61,315 nt of DNA from assembly GCA_028875855.1 (NCBI GenBank), contig JAGWVA010000017.1, forward strand, positions 1 to 61,315. The letters run 5' to 3'. A program made the position numbers and the translations under genes. Below the pieces are notes generated by a model. That model made no database searches, was not told the origin of the DNA, and saw nothing but the letters and a program-made list of their open reading frames with translations. This DNA is from Paracoccaceae bacterium. GTDB taxonomy: Bacteria; Pseudomonadota; Alphaproteobacteria; Rhodobacterales; Rhodobacteraceae. Shown here piece after piece: positions 54,595 through 61,315 of the stretch (positions are counted from its first letter, which is position 1; each line of letters opens with the position of its first letter).

Positions 54595-55494
54595 ATGGCG
54601 ACGCGAACGACCGAATGGTTCTACATGATCGATCCGGCCAATCCGCCGGATTTCGGCACGTCACTTGTCCCGATACCCATGGAATTCGTCGATGCCGACG
54701 GCACCGGCGTCCTTGAGTCGGGGGACCAGATCGACGGCAAGGTCATCGCCTCGGTCTGTCATGGCGACGCGATCGTCGTCACCGACAGCAGCGGATTGCA
54801 CCGGATCACGGGGGCCACCTTCTCTTTCGCGGGTTCGCCTGCGGTCTTCATGCCGGTCGATGGCTGCGTTCTGGAACCGGCCCATTTCGAATATTCCGCC
54901 CATGTGACCGCGGGCGGCGTGGTGCCCGATCACGAACTTGGCCCGCCGTGTTTCGTGTCGGGAACGATGATTGCCACGCCGCAGGGAAACCGGCCGGTCG
55001 AGACGTTGACGCCCGGCGACATGGTCTGCACGCTCGATCACGGCAATCAGCCGCTGCGGTGGATCGGTCAGCGCCAGGTCGAGGGGCGGGGGGCCTTCGC
55101 GCCAATCTGTTTCGCGCGCGGGTCGATCGGCAACCGCAGCACGCTGTTCGTGTCGCCGCGGCATCGCATGCTGGTCACGGGCTGGCGGGCGGAGCTGTTT
55201 CTGGGCGAACCGGCGGTTCTGGTCCCCGCCATCCATCTTGTGAACGGGCGCACGATCCGCCCGTCGCCGCGCCCTCAGGTCCGCTACTTCCATCTTCTTT
55301 TCGACCGTCACGAGGTGATCTGTGCCGAAGGCGCCTGGAGCGAAAGTTACCATCCCGGCGCCACGATCCTTTCCCGGGACGCCGTTCTGCGGGCCGAGCT
55401 TGCCGCGCTGTTTCCCGGGCTGGAAGGCGGTGCGCCATGGCCGCTTGCGCGCCCCGAGGTGCGCGCGCCCGTCGTCGATCTTTGCCAGCGATAG
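54595..55494 (+). CDS. Hint (Hedgehog/intein) domain protein
   Basis: A 299-residue protein. Residues 1-115 are a small beta-rich domain with no named family. Residues 119-270 form a Hint domain: the splice-type nucleophile is Cys119 in PCFVSGTMIATPQG, followed by VETLTPGDMV, LRWIGQR, VSPRHRML (block F-like His) and YFHLLFDRHEVICAEGAWSES. The C-terminal Asn of true inteins is absent, so autocleavage rather than splicing would be expected, if it is active at all. Such proteins are frequent in Rhodobacteraceae; their biological role is unknown. Confidence 0.85.
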   Translation: MATRTTEWFYMIDPANPPDFGTSLVPIPMEFVDADGTGVLESGDQIDGKVIASVCHGDAIVVTDSSGLHRITGATFSFAGSPAVFMPVDGCVLEPAHFEYSAHVTAGGVVPDHELGPPCFVSGTMIATPQGNRPVETLTPGDMVCTLDHGNQPLRWIGQRQVEGRGAFAPICFARGSIGNRSTLFVSPRHRMLVTGWRAELFLGEPAVLVPAIHLVNGRTIRPSPRPQVRYFHLLFDRHEVICAEGAWSESYHPGATILSRDAVLRAELAALFPGLEGGAPWPLARPEVRAPVVDLCQR

Positions 55495-55574
55495 ATCGAA
55501 GGCCCGCGCGGCGGGTTGAGCGAGGGCCTATCCTTCGGTTAGGTCTGCCATGTGGGGTTTGGGATCTGGGGTCG

Positions 55575-56321
55575 ATGGCGAAACGGAAGGTGGCGGCGAA
55601 CGGCAAGGGTTCGCCGGGCAAGGCAGCAGGCAGCGTATCGGGCCGATTGCGGATATGGCGCGTGGCGCGGCGCTGGCTGCTGCGTCTGGCCTTGGCTTAC
55701 GCCGCGGTGATCTTCGCCCTGATCGTCCTTTTTCGTTTCGTCAATCCGCCGACGACGCCCTACATCCTGTCCCAGACCCTGAGCCGCGACCGGATCGAAC
55801 GGCGCTGGACCCCGCTTGAAGGGTTTTCGCCCGTGCTGGCCCGCTCTGTCGTGGCGGCCGAGGATGCCGACTTCTGCCTGCATGGCGCCTTCGATCTGGC
55901 CGCGATCCGTGCCGCGGCCGAGGCCGGGATGCACCGGGGCGGATCGACGATCGACCAGCAGGTCGTGAAGAACGTCTTTCTCTGGCAGGGCCATAGCTGG
56001 CCCCGCAAGGTGCTCGAGGCGCTCATCACGCCGGTTGCCGAACTGGTCTGGCCCAAGCGGCGGATAATCGAGCTTTACCTCAACCTTGCCGAGACCGGCA
56101 AAGGCGCCTTCGGGATGACCGCGGCAGCCGCGCGGGCCTTCGCGGTAGAGCCGGGACGGATATCGGAACATCAGGCCGCGCTGCTGGCCGCCATCCTGCC
56201 CGACCCCGAGGGGCGAAATGCCGCGCATCCCACGCCGGAATTGCGCCGCCGCGCGCAAGAGATCGTCTCGGGTGCGCGGACGATCCATGCCGACGGCCGT
56301 GCGGCGTGCTTCGAGCATTGA
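55575..56321 (+). CDS. mtgA: Monofunctional peptidoglycan glycosyltransferase
   Basis: A 248-residue GT51 enzyme that polymerises lipid II into glycan strands. After a basic N terminus and one transmembrane helix (about 33-53) come motif 1 EDADFCLHGAFD with the catalytic Glu near residue 95, motif 2 GGSTIDQQVVKN, then KVLEALITPVAEL and RIIELYLNLAETGKGAFGM. No transpeptidase domain follows, as expected for MtgA. ATG 55575 was chosen at the start of the basic segment; upstream frames are shadows of the Hint gene. Confidence 0.94.
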   Translation: MAKRKVAANGKGSPGKAAGSVSGRLRIWRVARRWLLRLALAYAAVIFALIVLFRFVNPPTTPYILSQTLSRDRIERRWTPLEGFSPVLARSVVAAEDADFCLHGAFDLAAIRAAAEAGMHRGGSTIDQQVVKNVFLWQGHSWPRKVLEALITPVAELVWPKRRIIELYLNLAETGKGAFGMTAAAARAFAVEPGRISEHQAALLAAILPDPEGRNAAHPTPELRRRAQEIVSGARTIHADGRAACFEH

Positions 56322-56378
56322 ATTTCCGGGCCTCTGGGGGCATTCAGGGAGGAAACCTTTTCTGGGATCTTTCTTGCA

Positions 56379-57044
56379 ATGAACCGGCTTTATCACTCTC
56401 TGCTCTCTCCGTTCTGCCGAAAGGTCCGCCTGACGCTTGCGGAAAAGAAGATCGAGGTGGAACTGATCGAAGAGCGGTATTGGGAGCAGAGCCCCGAATT
56501 TCTGCGCCGCAACCCGGCCGGCAAGGTGCCCGTGCTGCGGCTTGACGGCATGACCCTTTCGGAAAGTCAGGCCATCTGCGAATTCATCGAGGAACGCTAT
56601 CCGCAGCCGCCGCTGATGCCGCGCACGCCCGAGGAACGGTTCGAGGTGCGCCGCCTGTGCGGCTGGTTCGACGACAAGTTCAATGAAGAGGTGACGTCGA
56701 AGCTGCTGCTGGAGCGCGTGCACAAGAAGGTGCGCAATCTCGGCTACCCGGATTCGAAGAACGTCAAGGCCGGGGCCACGAAGATCAAGTATCACCTCGA
56801 CTACATGGGATGGCTGCTGGATCAGCGGCGCTGGCTTGCCGGCGACGCGATGACGCTGGCGGATTTCACCGCGGCGGCCCATCTTTCGTGCCTCGATTAC
56901 ATCAGCGACGTGGACTGGAACCGGAACGCGAGCGTCAAGGACTGGTATGCCAAGATCAAGTCGCGGCCGTCGTTCCGCACCCTCCTGATGGATCAGGTGC
57001 CGGGGTTCCGCCCGCCGTCGCACTATGCCGATCTCGACTTCTGA
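56379..57044 (+). CDS. Glutathione S-transferase family protein
   Basis: A 221-residue protein with an N-terminal thioredoxin-like domain: [20 protein letters not shown] with Ser-Pro-Phe-Cys at the glutathione site, then [11 protein letters not shown] with the cis-Pro and [13 protein letters not shown] with the Glu/Ser that hold the gamma-glutamyl group. The helical C-terminal domain (90-200) ends with [19 protein letters not shown]. Substrate unknown. The ribosome binding site is weak. It overlaps queG by 20 bases. Confidence 0.92.
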   Translation: MNRLYHSLLSPFCRKVRLTLAEKKIEVELIEERYWEQSPEFLRRNPAGKVPVLRLDGMTLSESQAICEFIEERYPQPPLMPRTPEERFEVRRLCGWFDDKFNEEVTSKLLLERVHKKVRNLGYPDSKNVKAGATKIKYHLDYMGWLLDQRRWLAGDAMTLADFTAAAHLSCLDYISDVDWNRNASVKDWYAKIKSRPSFRTLLMDQVPGFRPPSHYADLDF

Positions 57045-58092
57045 CGCGGCCGGCCACGATCCAACGTCGTTCAAGGCCCGGCTTCTGGATCGGGCCCGGG
57101 TCGAGGGCTTCACCGCCGCGGGCATCTGCCGCCCCGACGCGATCCCGGACGCCGCCTCGCGGCTGGAGGCCTTTGTCGCGCAGGGCCGGCACGGCCAGAT
57201 GGCCTGGATGGCCGAGCGCATGGTCTGGCGCGGCAATCCCGCCGCGCTGTGGCCCGAGGCGCGATCGGTTCTGATGCTGGCGGAAAGCTACACGCCCGAC
57301 GGGGACCCGCTTGCGGTTCTGCAGCGGCGCGACCTTGCGGCGATCAGCGTCTATGCCCGCGGCAAGGACTACCACGATCTGGTGAAGAAGCGCCTGAAAC
57401 GGCTTGGGCGCTGGATGATCGCCGAGGCGGGGCAGGGCTGCGAGATCAAGGTTTTCGTCGATACGGCGCCGGTGATGGAAAAGCCTCTGGCCGAAGCGGC
57501 GGGACTTGGCTGGCAGGGAAAGCACACGAATCTGGTGTCCCGGCAGACGGGCAACTGGATGTTCCTTGGCGCGATCTTCACGACGCTGGACCTTGCCCCC
57601 GATACGGCTGAGCGCGACCATTGCGGCCGGTGCCGCGCCTGCCTCGACATCTGCCCGACCAAGGCCTTTCCCGCGCCCTATCAACTCGATGCCCGGCGGT
57701 GCATCTCCTACCTGACGATCGAACACCGCGGCCCGGTGGACGAAGCGCTGCGCCCCGCGCTGGGAAACCGGATCTATGGCTGCGACGATTGTCTTGCCGT
57801 CTGCCCGTGGAACAAGTTCGCCGTCACCGCGCATGAAGCGGGCTATGCCGACCGGGTGGGCAGCCCGCCCCTGGCAGAGCTTGCGGCGCTGGATGACGCC
57901 GGTTTCCGGGCGCGCTTTTCCGGCAGCCCGATCAAGCGGATCGGCTGGCCGCGGTTCCTGCGCAACGTGCTTTATGCCATCGGCAACAGCGGAGACCGGG
58001 CACTGGCAACGGTCGCCGCGGCGCATCTGGCGGCAGAGGATGAGGCCGTGGCGGATGCGGCACAGTGGGCGTTGCGGCGGCTAACCGACTGA
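57025..58092 (+). CDS. queG: Epoxyqueuosine reductase
   Basis: A 355-residue cobalamin- and iron-sulfur-dependent enzyme that reduces epoxyqueuosine to queuosine in tRNA. It has the N-terminal domain with [31 protein letters not shown] and [13 protein letters not shown], then two [4Fe-4S] motifs, [15 protein letters not shown] and [13 protein letters not shown], and a short HEAT-like C terminus. The start ATG lies inside the end of the glutathione transferase gene (20-base overlap), so expression is coupled. Confidence 0.96.
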   Translation: MPISTSDAAGHDPTSFKARLLDRARVEGFTAAGICRPDAIPDAASRLEAFVAQGRHGQMAWMAERMVWRGNPAALWPEARSVLMLAESYTPDGDPLAVLQRRDLAAISVYARGKDYHDLVKKRLKRLGRWMIAEAGQGCEIKVFVDTAPVMEKPLAEAAGLGWQGKHTNLVSRQTGNWMFLGAIFTTLDLAPDTAERDHCGRCRACLDICPTKAFPAPYQLDARRCISYLTIEHRGPVDEALRPALGNRIYGCDDCLAVCPWNKFAVTAHEAGYADRVGSPPLAELAALDDAGFRARFSGSPIKRIGWPRFLRNVLYAIGNSGDRALATVAAAHLAAEDEAVADAAQWALRRLTD

Positions 58093-58144
58093 TTGCCTTT
58101 CATTTGCCGCGAATGTCACCCGATTCCCGCCGCAATGGGGGTGG

Positions 58145-58152
58145 ATGGTTAA
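58145..58152 (-). promoter_or_regulatory. CtrA-like half-site TTAACCAT
   Basis: The minus strand reads TTAACCAT 34 bases before the DUF1294-like gene. The surrounding ten bases, ATGGTTAACC, are identical to those before the RTX gene at 800-809. The 94-bp gap also includes TAAA seven bases after the TTAA on the plus strand. Confidence 0.35.
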
Positions 58153-58186
58153 CCAGTAGTAAACGTATCAGGTTCGGGAGAGAACG

Positions 58187-58567
58187 ATGACCGCGTTCCT
58201 GCCATTTCCCATCGGTGTCGGTCTTGCCGCCACCCTCTATCTCGTCACGATCAACCTGCTGACGCTCTGGTCGTTCCAGTCCGACGCCCTGCGGGCCGAG
58301 GCCGGATTGCGGCGCCTGCCCGAGCGGTTGCTTGTCCTGCTTGCGATGATCGGCGGATCGCTGGTCGCACAGGTCGCGGCCGGCTGGACGGATGCGGGCC
58401 CCCACAGCACGGGCTTTCGCGGCAATCTGAAGATACTCGTCGCGGCGCAGGCCGGGATCATCCTGCTGTTCGGCCTTCCTCACGGCCCGCAGATGGCAGA
58501 GGCCGTCGGGCGTCCGCTGATGCACCTTTCGTCGCTTCTCGTCGGCGGGGCGCCGCTGGTCGGATAG
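58187..58567 (+). CDS. Small membrane protein, distantly DUF1294-like
   Basis: A 126-residue protein with about three hydrophobic segments. The pattern NLLTLWSFQSDALRAEAGLRR, then LPERLLVLLAMIGGSLVAQVAAG and a later GFRGNLKIL is reminiscent of DUF1294 proteins (RxPE, GGSxGA, HKTxxxxF), but the HKT motif reads HSTGF and several positions differ. CGGGAG precedes the ATG. Function unknown. It has its own upstream region with a CtrA-like half-site. Confidence 0.7.
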   Translation: MTAFLPFPIGVGLAATLYLVTINLLTLWSFQSDALRAEAGLRRLPERLLVLLAMIGGSLVAQVAAGWTDAGPHSTGFRGNLKILVAAQAGIILLFGLPHGPQMAEAVGRPLMHLSSLLVGGAPLVG

Positions 58568-58643
58568 GCCTGTTGCCGGGAAAGTCAGCCTGAAAGGGCG
58601 AAGATGTGCTATCATGGGGTTTCCCGAAGGACGGAGGAAACCG

Positions 58644-58838
58644 ATGGCCAAGCACATCATGGACCGGCCGCGCACGACCGACAGCGGAAGCCGCGTGAAA
58701 GCCTATCTGGGAATCGACAGGGCGGAACATGCCCCGGGGCGGCGCGAACAGGCGCTGTATCGGGCGGCGACCGATCCCCGCGACCACGGTCAGAGGCTGC
58801 GCGAATACACCCGGATCGAGCGCGAATCCGACGCCTGA
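58644..58838 (+). CDS. Small basic protein, unknown
   Basis: A 64-residue, highly charged, soluble protein rich in Arg (GSRVKAYLGIDRAEHAPGRR region). GGAGGAAACCG gives ATG 58644 a very strong ribosome binding site, which argues that it is really translated; an in-frame start 30 bases upstream has none. It lies 76 bases after the previous gene and converges on the P450 gene. No family recognised. Confidence 0.6.
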   Translation: MAKHIMDRPRTTDSGSRVKAYLGIDRAEHAPGRREQALYRAATDPRDHGQRLREYTRIERESDA

Positions 58839-58870
58839 TCCCTGGCCCGGCCCGGGACCGTCGGTCGGGC

Positions 58871-60247
58871 TCAGGCCCGCTCGACGGTCAGCCAGACGCC
58901 ACCCTCGGGGCGCAGCGTGAGGATCATCACGGGGCGCGGGTTGCGGCCCGTCACAAGGCCGAACCGAAACCGTGACAGCAGGGTGGACAGGATGATGACC
59001 GCCTCCTGCACGGCGAAGGACGCCCCGATGCAGATGCGCGGGCCGTCGCCGAAGGGAAGATAGGCGAATCGGTCCGGTTTGCGCCCCGGCCCGAAGCGGT
59101 CGGGATCGAAGCGATGCGGATCGGGCCACAACTCGTGGTTCCGGTGCAACGCGTAGATCGGCAGGATCACCGTGTCCCCGGGCCGGATCTCACGTCCGCA
59201 GAGGCGGTCTTGCTTCTGGGCGGTGCGCGACAGGAAGGCAGCCGGGGGATAGAGCCGGAGCGATTCGTCAATGATCTGGCGGATGTAGGGCAGGTGCGGG
59301 ACGTCCTCGGCCGTGGCGGCCCGGCCCTGCAGGACGGCTTGCGCCTCGGTGCGGGCGCGGTCCTGCACGCGCTGATCGAACGCGCAGAGATAAAGCGACC
59401 ACGCCAGCGTGAGCGCCGTCGTCTCGTGGCCCGCGACGATGAAGGTCAGCAGGTTGTCGCGCAATTCCGCCGTGTTCATGCGGCGGCCGGTCTTGCCGTC
59501 TTCGCCGCCCAGAAGAAGGTCCAGCAGATCAGGAACCGGCGCGGGGCCGGCGTCGCGCCGGGCGTCGATCACGCGGTCTGCGACCTCCTTCATCTCGCGC
59601 AGGGCCTGTGTCGTGAACAGCCGGTTGAGGCGCGGTATCCAGGCCGGCGCCCCCAGCACGTCAAGCAGGGATACCTTAGCCGTTTCAGAGATATAGGCGT
59701 TGATGCCCCGATGGACGGCCGCGCGGTCGAACCCCTCGCCGCCCGACAGCGTGACATCGGCGATCACCTCGAAGGTGGCGGTCACCATCTCCTCGAACAG
59801 GTCGGCGGCGCGCCCCTCGGCGGCGGCGATCCGGGCGCTTGCGCGGTCGGCGGCGGCGGTCATGACCGGGGCAAGGTTCGCGATGTTGCGATGGGTGAAG
59901 ACGGGGGCCGCGACGCGGCGCTGCCAGTGCCAATGCTGCCCCTCGGCCACAAAGAGGCTTTCGCCGATGCCGGGCCGCAGGATCATCTTCGTCACGTCGG
60001 ATTTCGGATAATCGTCCAGCGCGTCGCGCAGGATGCGCCGGTTCGAATCCGGGTCCATCACCATGTGCCAGCGTTTTCCGGTGCGACCGGAAATGATCGG
60101 CACATGGGTGGCCAGTTCCGGGATCAGTTCCAGCACATTGCGCCGGGCGCTGCGGAACGAGCCGAGGACGCCCAGCGGCTCGGTGGCCAGCGGCACCTGC
60201 ACGGGCAAGGGGTCCTGGGCGGCGATGATCCGGGCGGTCTGGGACAT
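58871..60247 (-). CDS. Cytochrome P450
   Basis: A 458-residue soluble P450 without a membrane anchor. It has the I-helix oxygen-binding motif AGHETTA (about residue 272), the ExxR motif ESLR (about 327), the DPDRFGPGR meander segment and the heme loop FGDGPRICIG with the Cys ligand near 404. Substrate unknown; the N-terminal sequence resembles fatty-acid or alkane-type bacterial P450s in general layout only. No ferredoxin or reductase gene is adjacent. GGAGGAGCC precedes ATG 60247. It diverges from the lipoprotein gene. Confidence 0.94.
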   Translation of the reverse strand: MSQTARIIAAQDPLPVQVPLATEPLGVLGSFRSARRNVLELIPELATHVPIISGRTGKRWHMVMDPDSNRRILRDALDDYPKSDVTKMILRPGIGESLFVAEGQHWHWQRRVAAPVFTHRNIANLAPVMTAAADRASARIAAAEGRAADLFEEMVTATFEVIADVTLSGGEGFDRAAVHRGINAYISETAKVSLLDVLGAPAWIPRLNRLFTTQALREMKEVADRVIDARRDAGPAPVPDLLDLLLGGEDGKTGRRMNTAELRDNLLTFIVAGHETTALTLAWSLYLCAFDQRVQDRARTEAQAVLQGRAATAEDVPHLPYIRQIIDESLRLYPPAAFLSRTAQKQDRLCGREIRPGDTVILPIYALHRNHELWPDPHRFDPDRFGPGRKPDRFAYLPFGDGPRICIGASFAVQEAVIILSTLLSRFRFGLVTGRNPRPVMILTLRPEGGVWLTVERA

Positions 60248-60370
60248 GGCTCCTCCGTTCCTGACGGGGATATAGGCAGGGTCGGCCCGCGGACAACGGT
60301 GGCTGCGCCGGCCCGGTGCAATTGCGGCTCTGGCCCGGCTGCGGTAAGGCTGGCCCAACCGGAGGACAGG

Positions 60371-61084
60371 ATGACGCGCAACAGACCCCCGATGCGCCTT
60401 TTGGCCGTGCTGCTGATGGCTGCGTTGACCGCCGCCTGCGCGTTGCAGAGAAACGACCTGAACAAGCCGCCGCCGCCCCTGGGCCGGTTCCTTCTGGGTC
60501 TGAACATCGTCGTCGCGGACAGCGCGATGAAAAGCCCGATCTCGCGCAATGCGACGCCCGACGAATGGAAGACGGCGCTGACGCAGGCGGTGAAGGACCG
60601 CTTTGGCCGCTATGACGGCGACACCTACTACGACGTGGCGATCAACGTCGTGGGCTATGCGCTCGCGCCGCCCGGCATTCCGATCGTGCTTTCGCCCAAG
60701 TCCGTTCTGGTGATCGAGGTGCGGCTGTTCTTTGACGCGACCCAGCAACAATTGAACGCCGAGCCGAAGCGTTTCGTCGTGCTGGAGGGGCTGAGCCCGC
60801 AGACCTTCATCGGTTCGGGCCTGACGCAGACCAAGGCGCAGGAAATGAAGATCCTGTCCTACAATGCGGCGAAGGACATCGAGAAATGGCTTCTCCAGCA
60901 TCCGGAGTGGTTCCCGATGGAGGGCAATCCCGTCCCCGAGACGCCGAAGCCTGCGACGGCGGAGCCGGTCAAGACGCCGGCCGGGGCCGCCCCGAAAACC
61001 GGGACGACTGCCGCCGGCAAGGCCGCAACCGCACCCGACCCGGATGCCATCATCGCCACGCCGATCCCGGCTCCGGCGAAGTGA
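60371..61084 (+). CDS. Putative lipoprotein, unknown
   Basis: A 237-residue protein with a lipoprotein-like signal (RLLAVLLMAALTAACA, with the lipidated Cys at about residue 23; Thr at -3 is unusual). The middle (40-170) is a globular domain of unknown type with GDTYYDVAINVVGYAL and SVLVIEVRLFFDATQQQL. The C-terminal 60 residues are Pro/Ala/Thr-rich and likely disordered. GGAGGACAGG precedes the ATG. It stands just before tuf, but an unrelated function is likely. Confidence 0.8.
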   Translation: MTRNRPPMRLLAVLLMAALTAACALQRNDLNKPPPPLGRFLLGLNIVVADSAMKSPISRNATPDEWKTALTQAVKDRFGRYDGDTYYDVAINVVGYALAPPGIPIVLSPKSVLVIEVRLFFDATQQQLNAEPKRFVVLEGLSPQTFIGSGLTQTKAQEMKILSYNAAKDIEKWLLQHPEWFPMEGNPVPETPKPATAEPVKTPAGAAPKTGTTAAGKAATAPDPDAIIATPIPAPAK

Positions 61085-61134
61085 CGCTTGATTTTCCCGC
61101 GCTCTGTGAGTAAGTCGCGCCCGGTGTTTTAAAC

Positions 61135-61150
61135 GGGTCCAGCCGGACCC
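61135..61150 (+). promoter_or_regulatory. Hairpin in the tuf leader region
   Basis: GGGTCC and GGACCC pair around AGCC, 23 bases before the tuf start. There is no T-run. It may be a leader structure of tuf or the end structure of the upstream transcript; the rest of the 89-bp gap shows nothing clear. Confidence 0.35.
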
Positions 61151-61173
61151 CCGCTGCATGAGGCGCTGCGACC

Positions 61174-61315
61174 ATGGCAAAGGCAAAGTTTGAACGGACG
61201 AAACCGCACGTTAACATCGGGACGATCGGTCACGTTGACCACGGCAAGACGACGCTGACGGCGGCGATCACGAAGTACTTCGGCGACTTCAAGGCGTATG
61301 ACCAGATCGACGCGG
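61174..61315 (+). CDS. tuf: Elongation factor Tu, N-terminal part (cut by window end)
   Basis: Only the first 47 residues are present. They begin [19 protein letters not shown] and contain the G1 nucleotide-binding motif [10 protein letters not shown], which identifies EF-Tu without doubt. The protein carries aminoacyl-tRNA to the ribosome. The gene continues past the window. Rhodobacterales often have two tuf copies; which one this is cannot be told. Confidence 0.97.
   Translation, partial: MAKAKFERTKPHVNIGTIGHVDHGKTTLTAAITKYFGDFKAYDQIDA

Overview
This window is about 61 kb of GC-rich chromosomal DNA with tightly packed, often overlapping genes. It looks like an alphaproteobacterium of the order Rhodobacterales (Rhodobacter/Paracoccus relatives). 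The signs are an fdsGBACD-type formate dehydrogenase, an lptC-lptA-lptB-rpoN-hpf-ptsN block, an LpcC-type LPS core mannosyltransferase, RTX and Hint-domain proteins typical of the group, a CtrA-like motif at flagellar genes and a CTTG-N18-CTTATAT heat-shock promoter before dnaK. No insertion sequence, phage gene or CRISPR array was found, so this reads as core chromosome with a few accessory patches.

Layout. 0.2-5.5 kb: rpsO, an RTX repeat protein with its own promoter, then a minus-strand run of tyrosine-phosphatase-like protein, GT29 sialyltransferase-like enzyme, asd and a metallophosphoesterase. 5.7-9.5 kb: 6-phosphogluconate dehydrogenase, facing an LPS mannosyltransferase and an MFS transporter. 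9.6-16.5 kb: a LysR regulator and the NAD-dependent formate dehydrogenase operon fdsG-B-A, fdhD, fdsD. 16.7-25.6 kb: a DUF1003 protein, then flagellar genes in two divergent operons, fliF-fliH-fliN-fliP leftward and fliL-(unknown)-(MotE-like)-motA-(unknown 765 aa) rightward. 25.7-30.5 kb: dnaK-dnaJ, an alkB-type dioxygenase and a lone polysaccharide-export permease. 30.6-40 kb: a surface-glycan region with cysQ, kdsB, galU, four glycosyltransferases (one GT14 plus DUF5928-like) and a two-domain sulfotransferase. 40-46.2 kb, leftward: rnd, kdsD, lptC, lptA, lptB, rpoN, hpf and ptsN, with a tRNA-Leu(CAG) ahead of them. 46.4-61.3 kb: an NDUFA9-like protein, gltD, a secreted protein, gltB, a Hint protein, mtgA, a glutathione transferase, queG, small unknown proteins, a cytochrome P450, a lipoprotein and the start of tuf.

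How the genes fit together. Several parts converge on the cell envelope: KdsD and KdsB make and activate Kdo, LpcC probably adds mannose to the inner core, LptA/B/C export LPS, and GalU supplies UDP-glucose to neighbouring glycosyltransferases. A PAPS-type sulfotransferase lies in the same region as CysQ, which hydrolyses the PAP that such enzymes release, so a sulfated surface glycan is plausible. The GT29-like enzyme coupled to a phosphatase may be a separate glycan step. The least understood items are the sulfotransferase/GT14 cluster, the large secreted protein at the usual motB position, the GT29-phosphatase pair and the secreted protein wedged between gltD and gltB.

Limits: everything was read by eye from the sequence. 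Family names rest on recognised motifs and synteny, not on searches, and start codons were chosen from visible ribosome binding sites.
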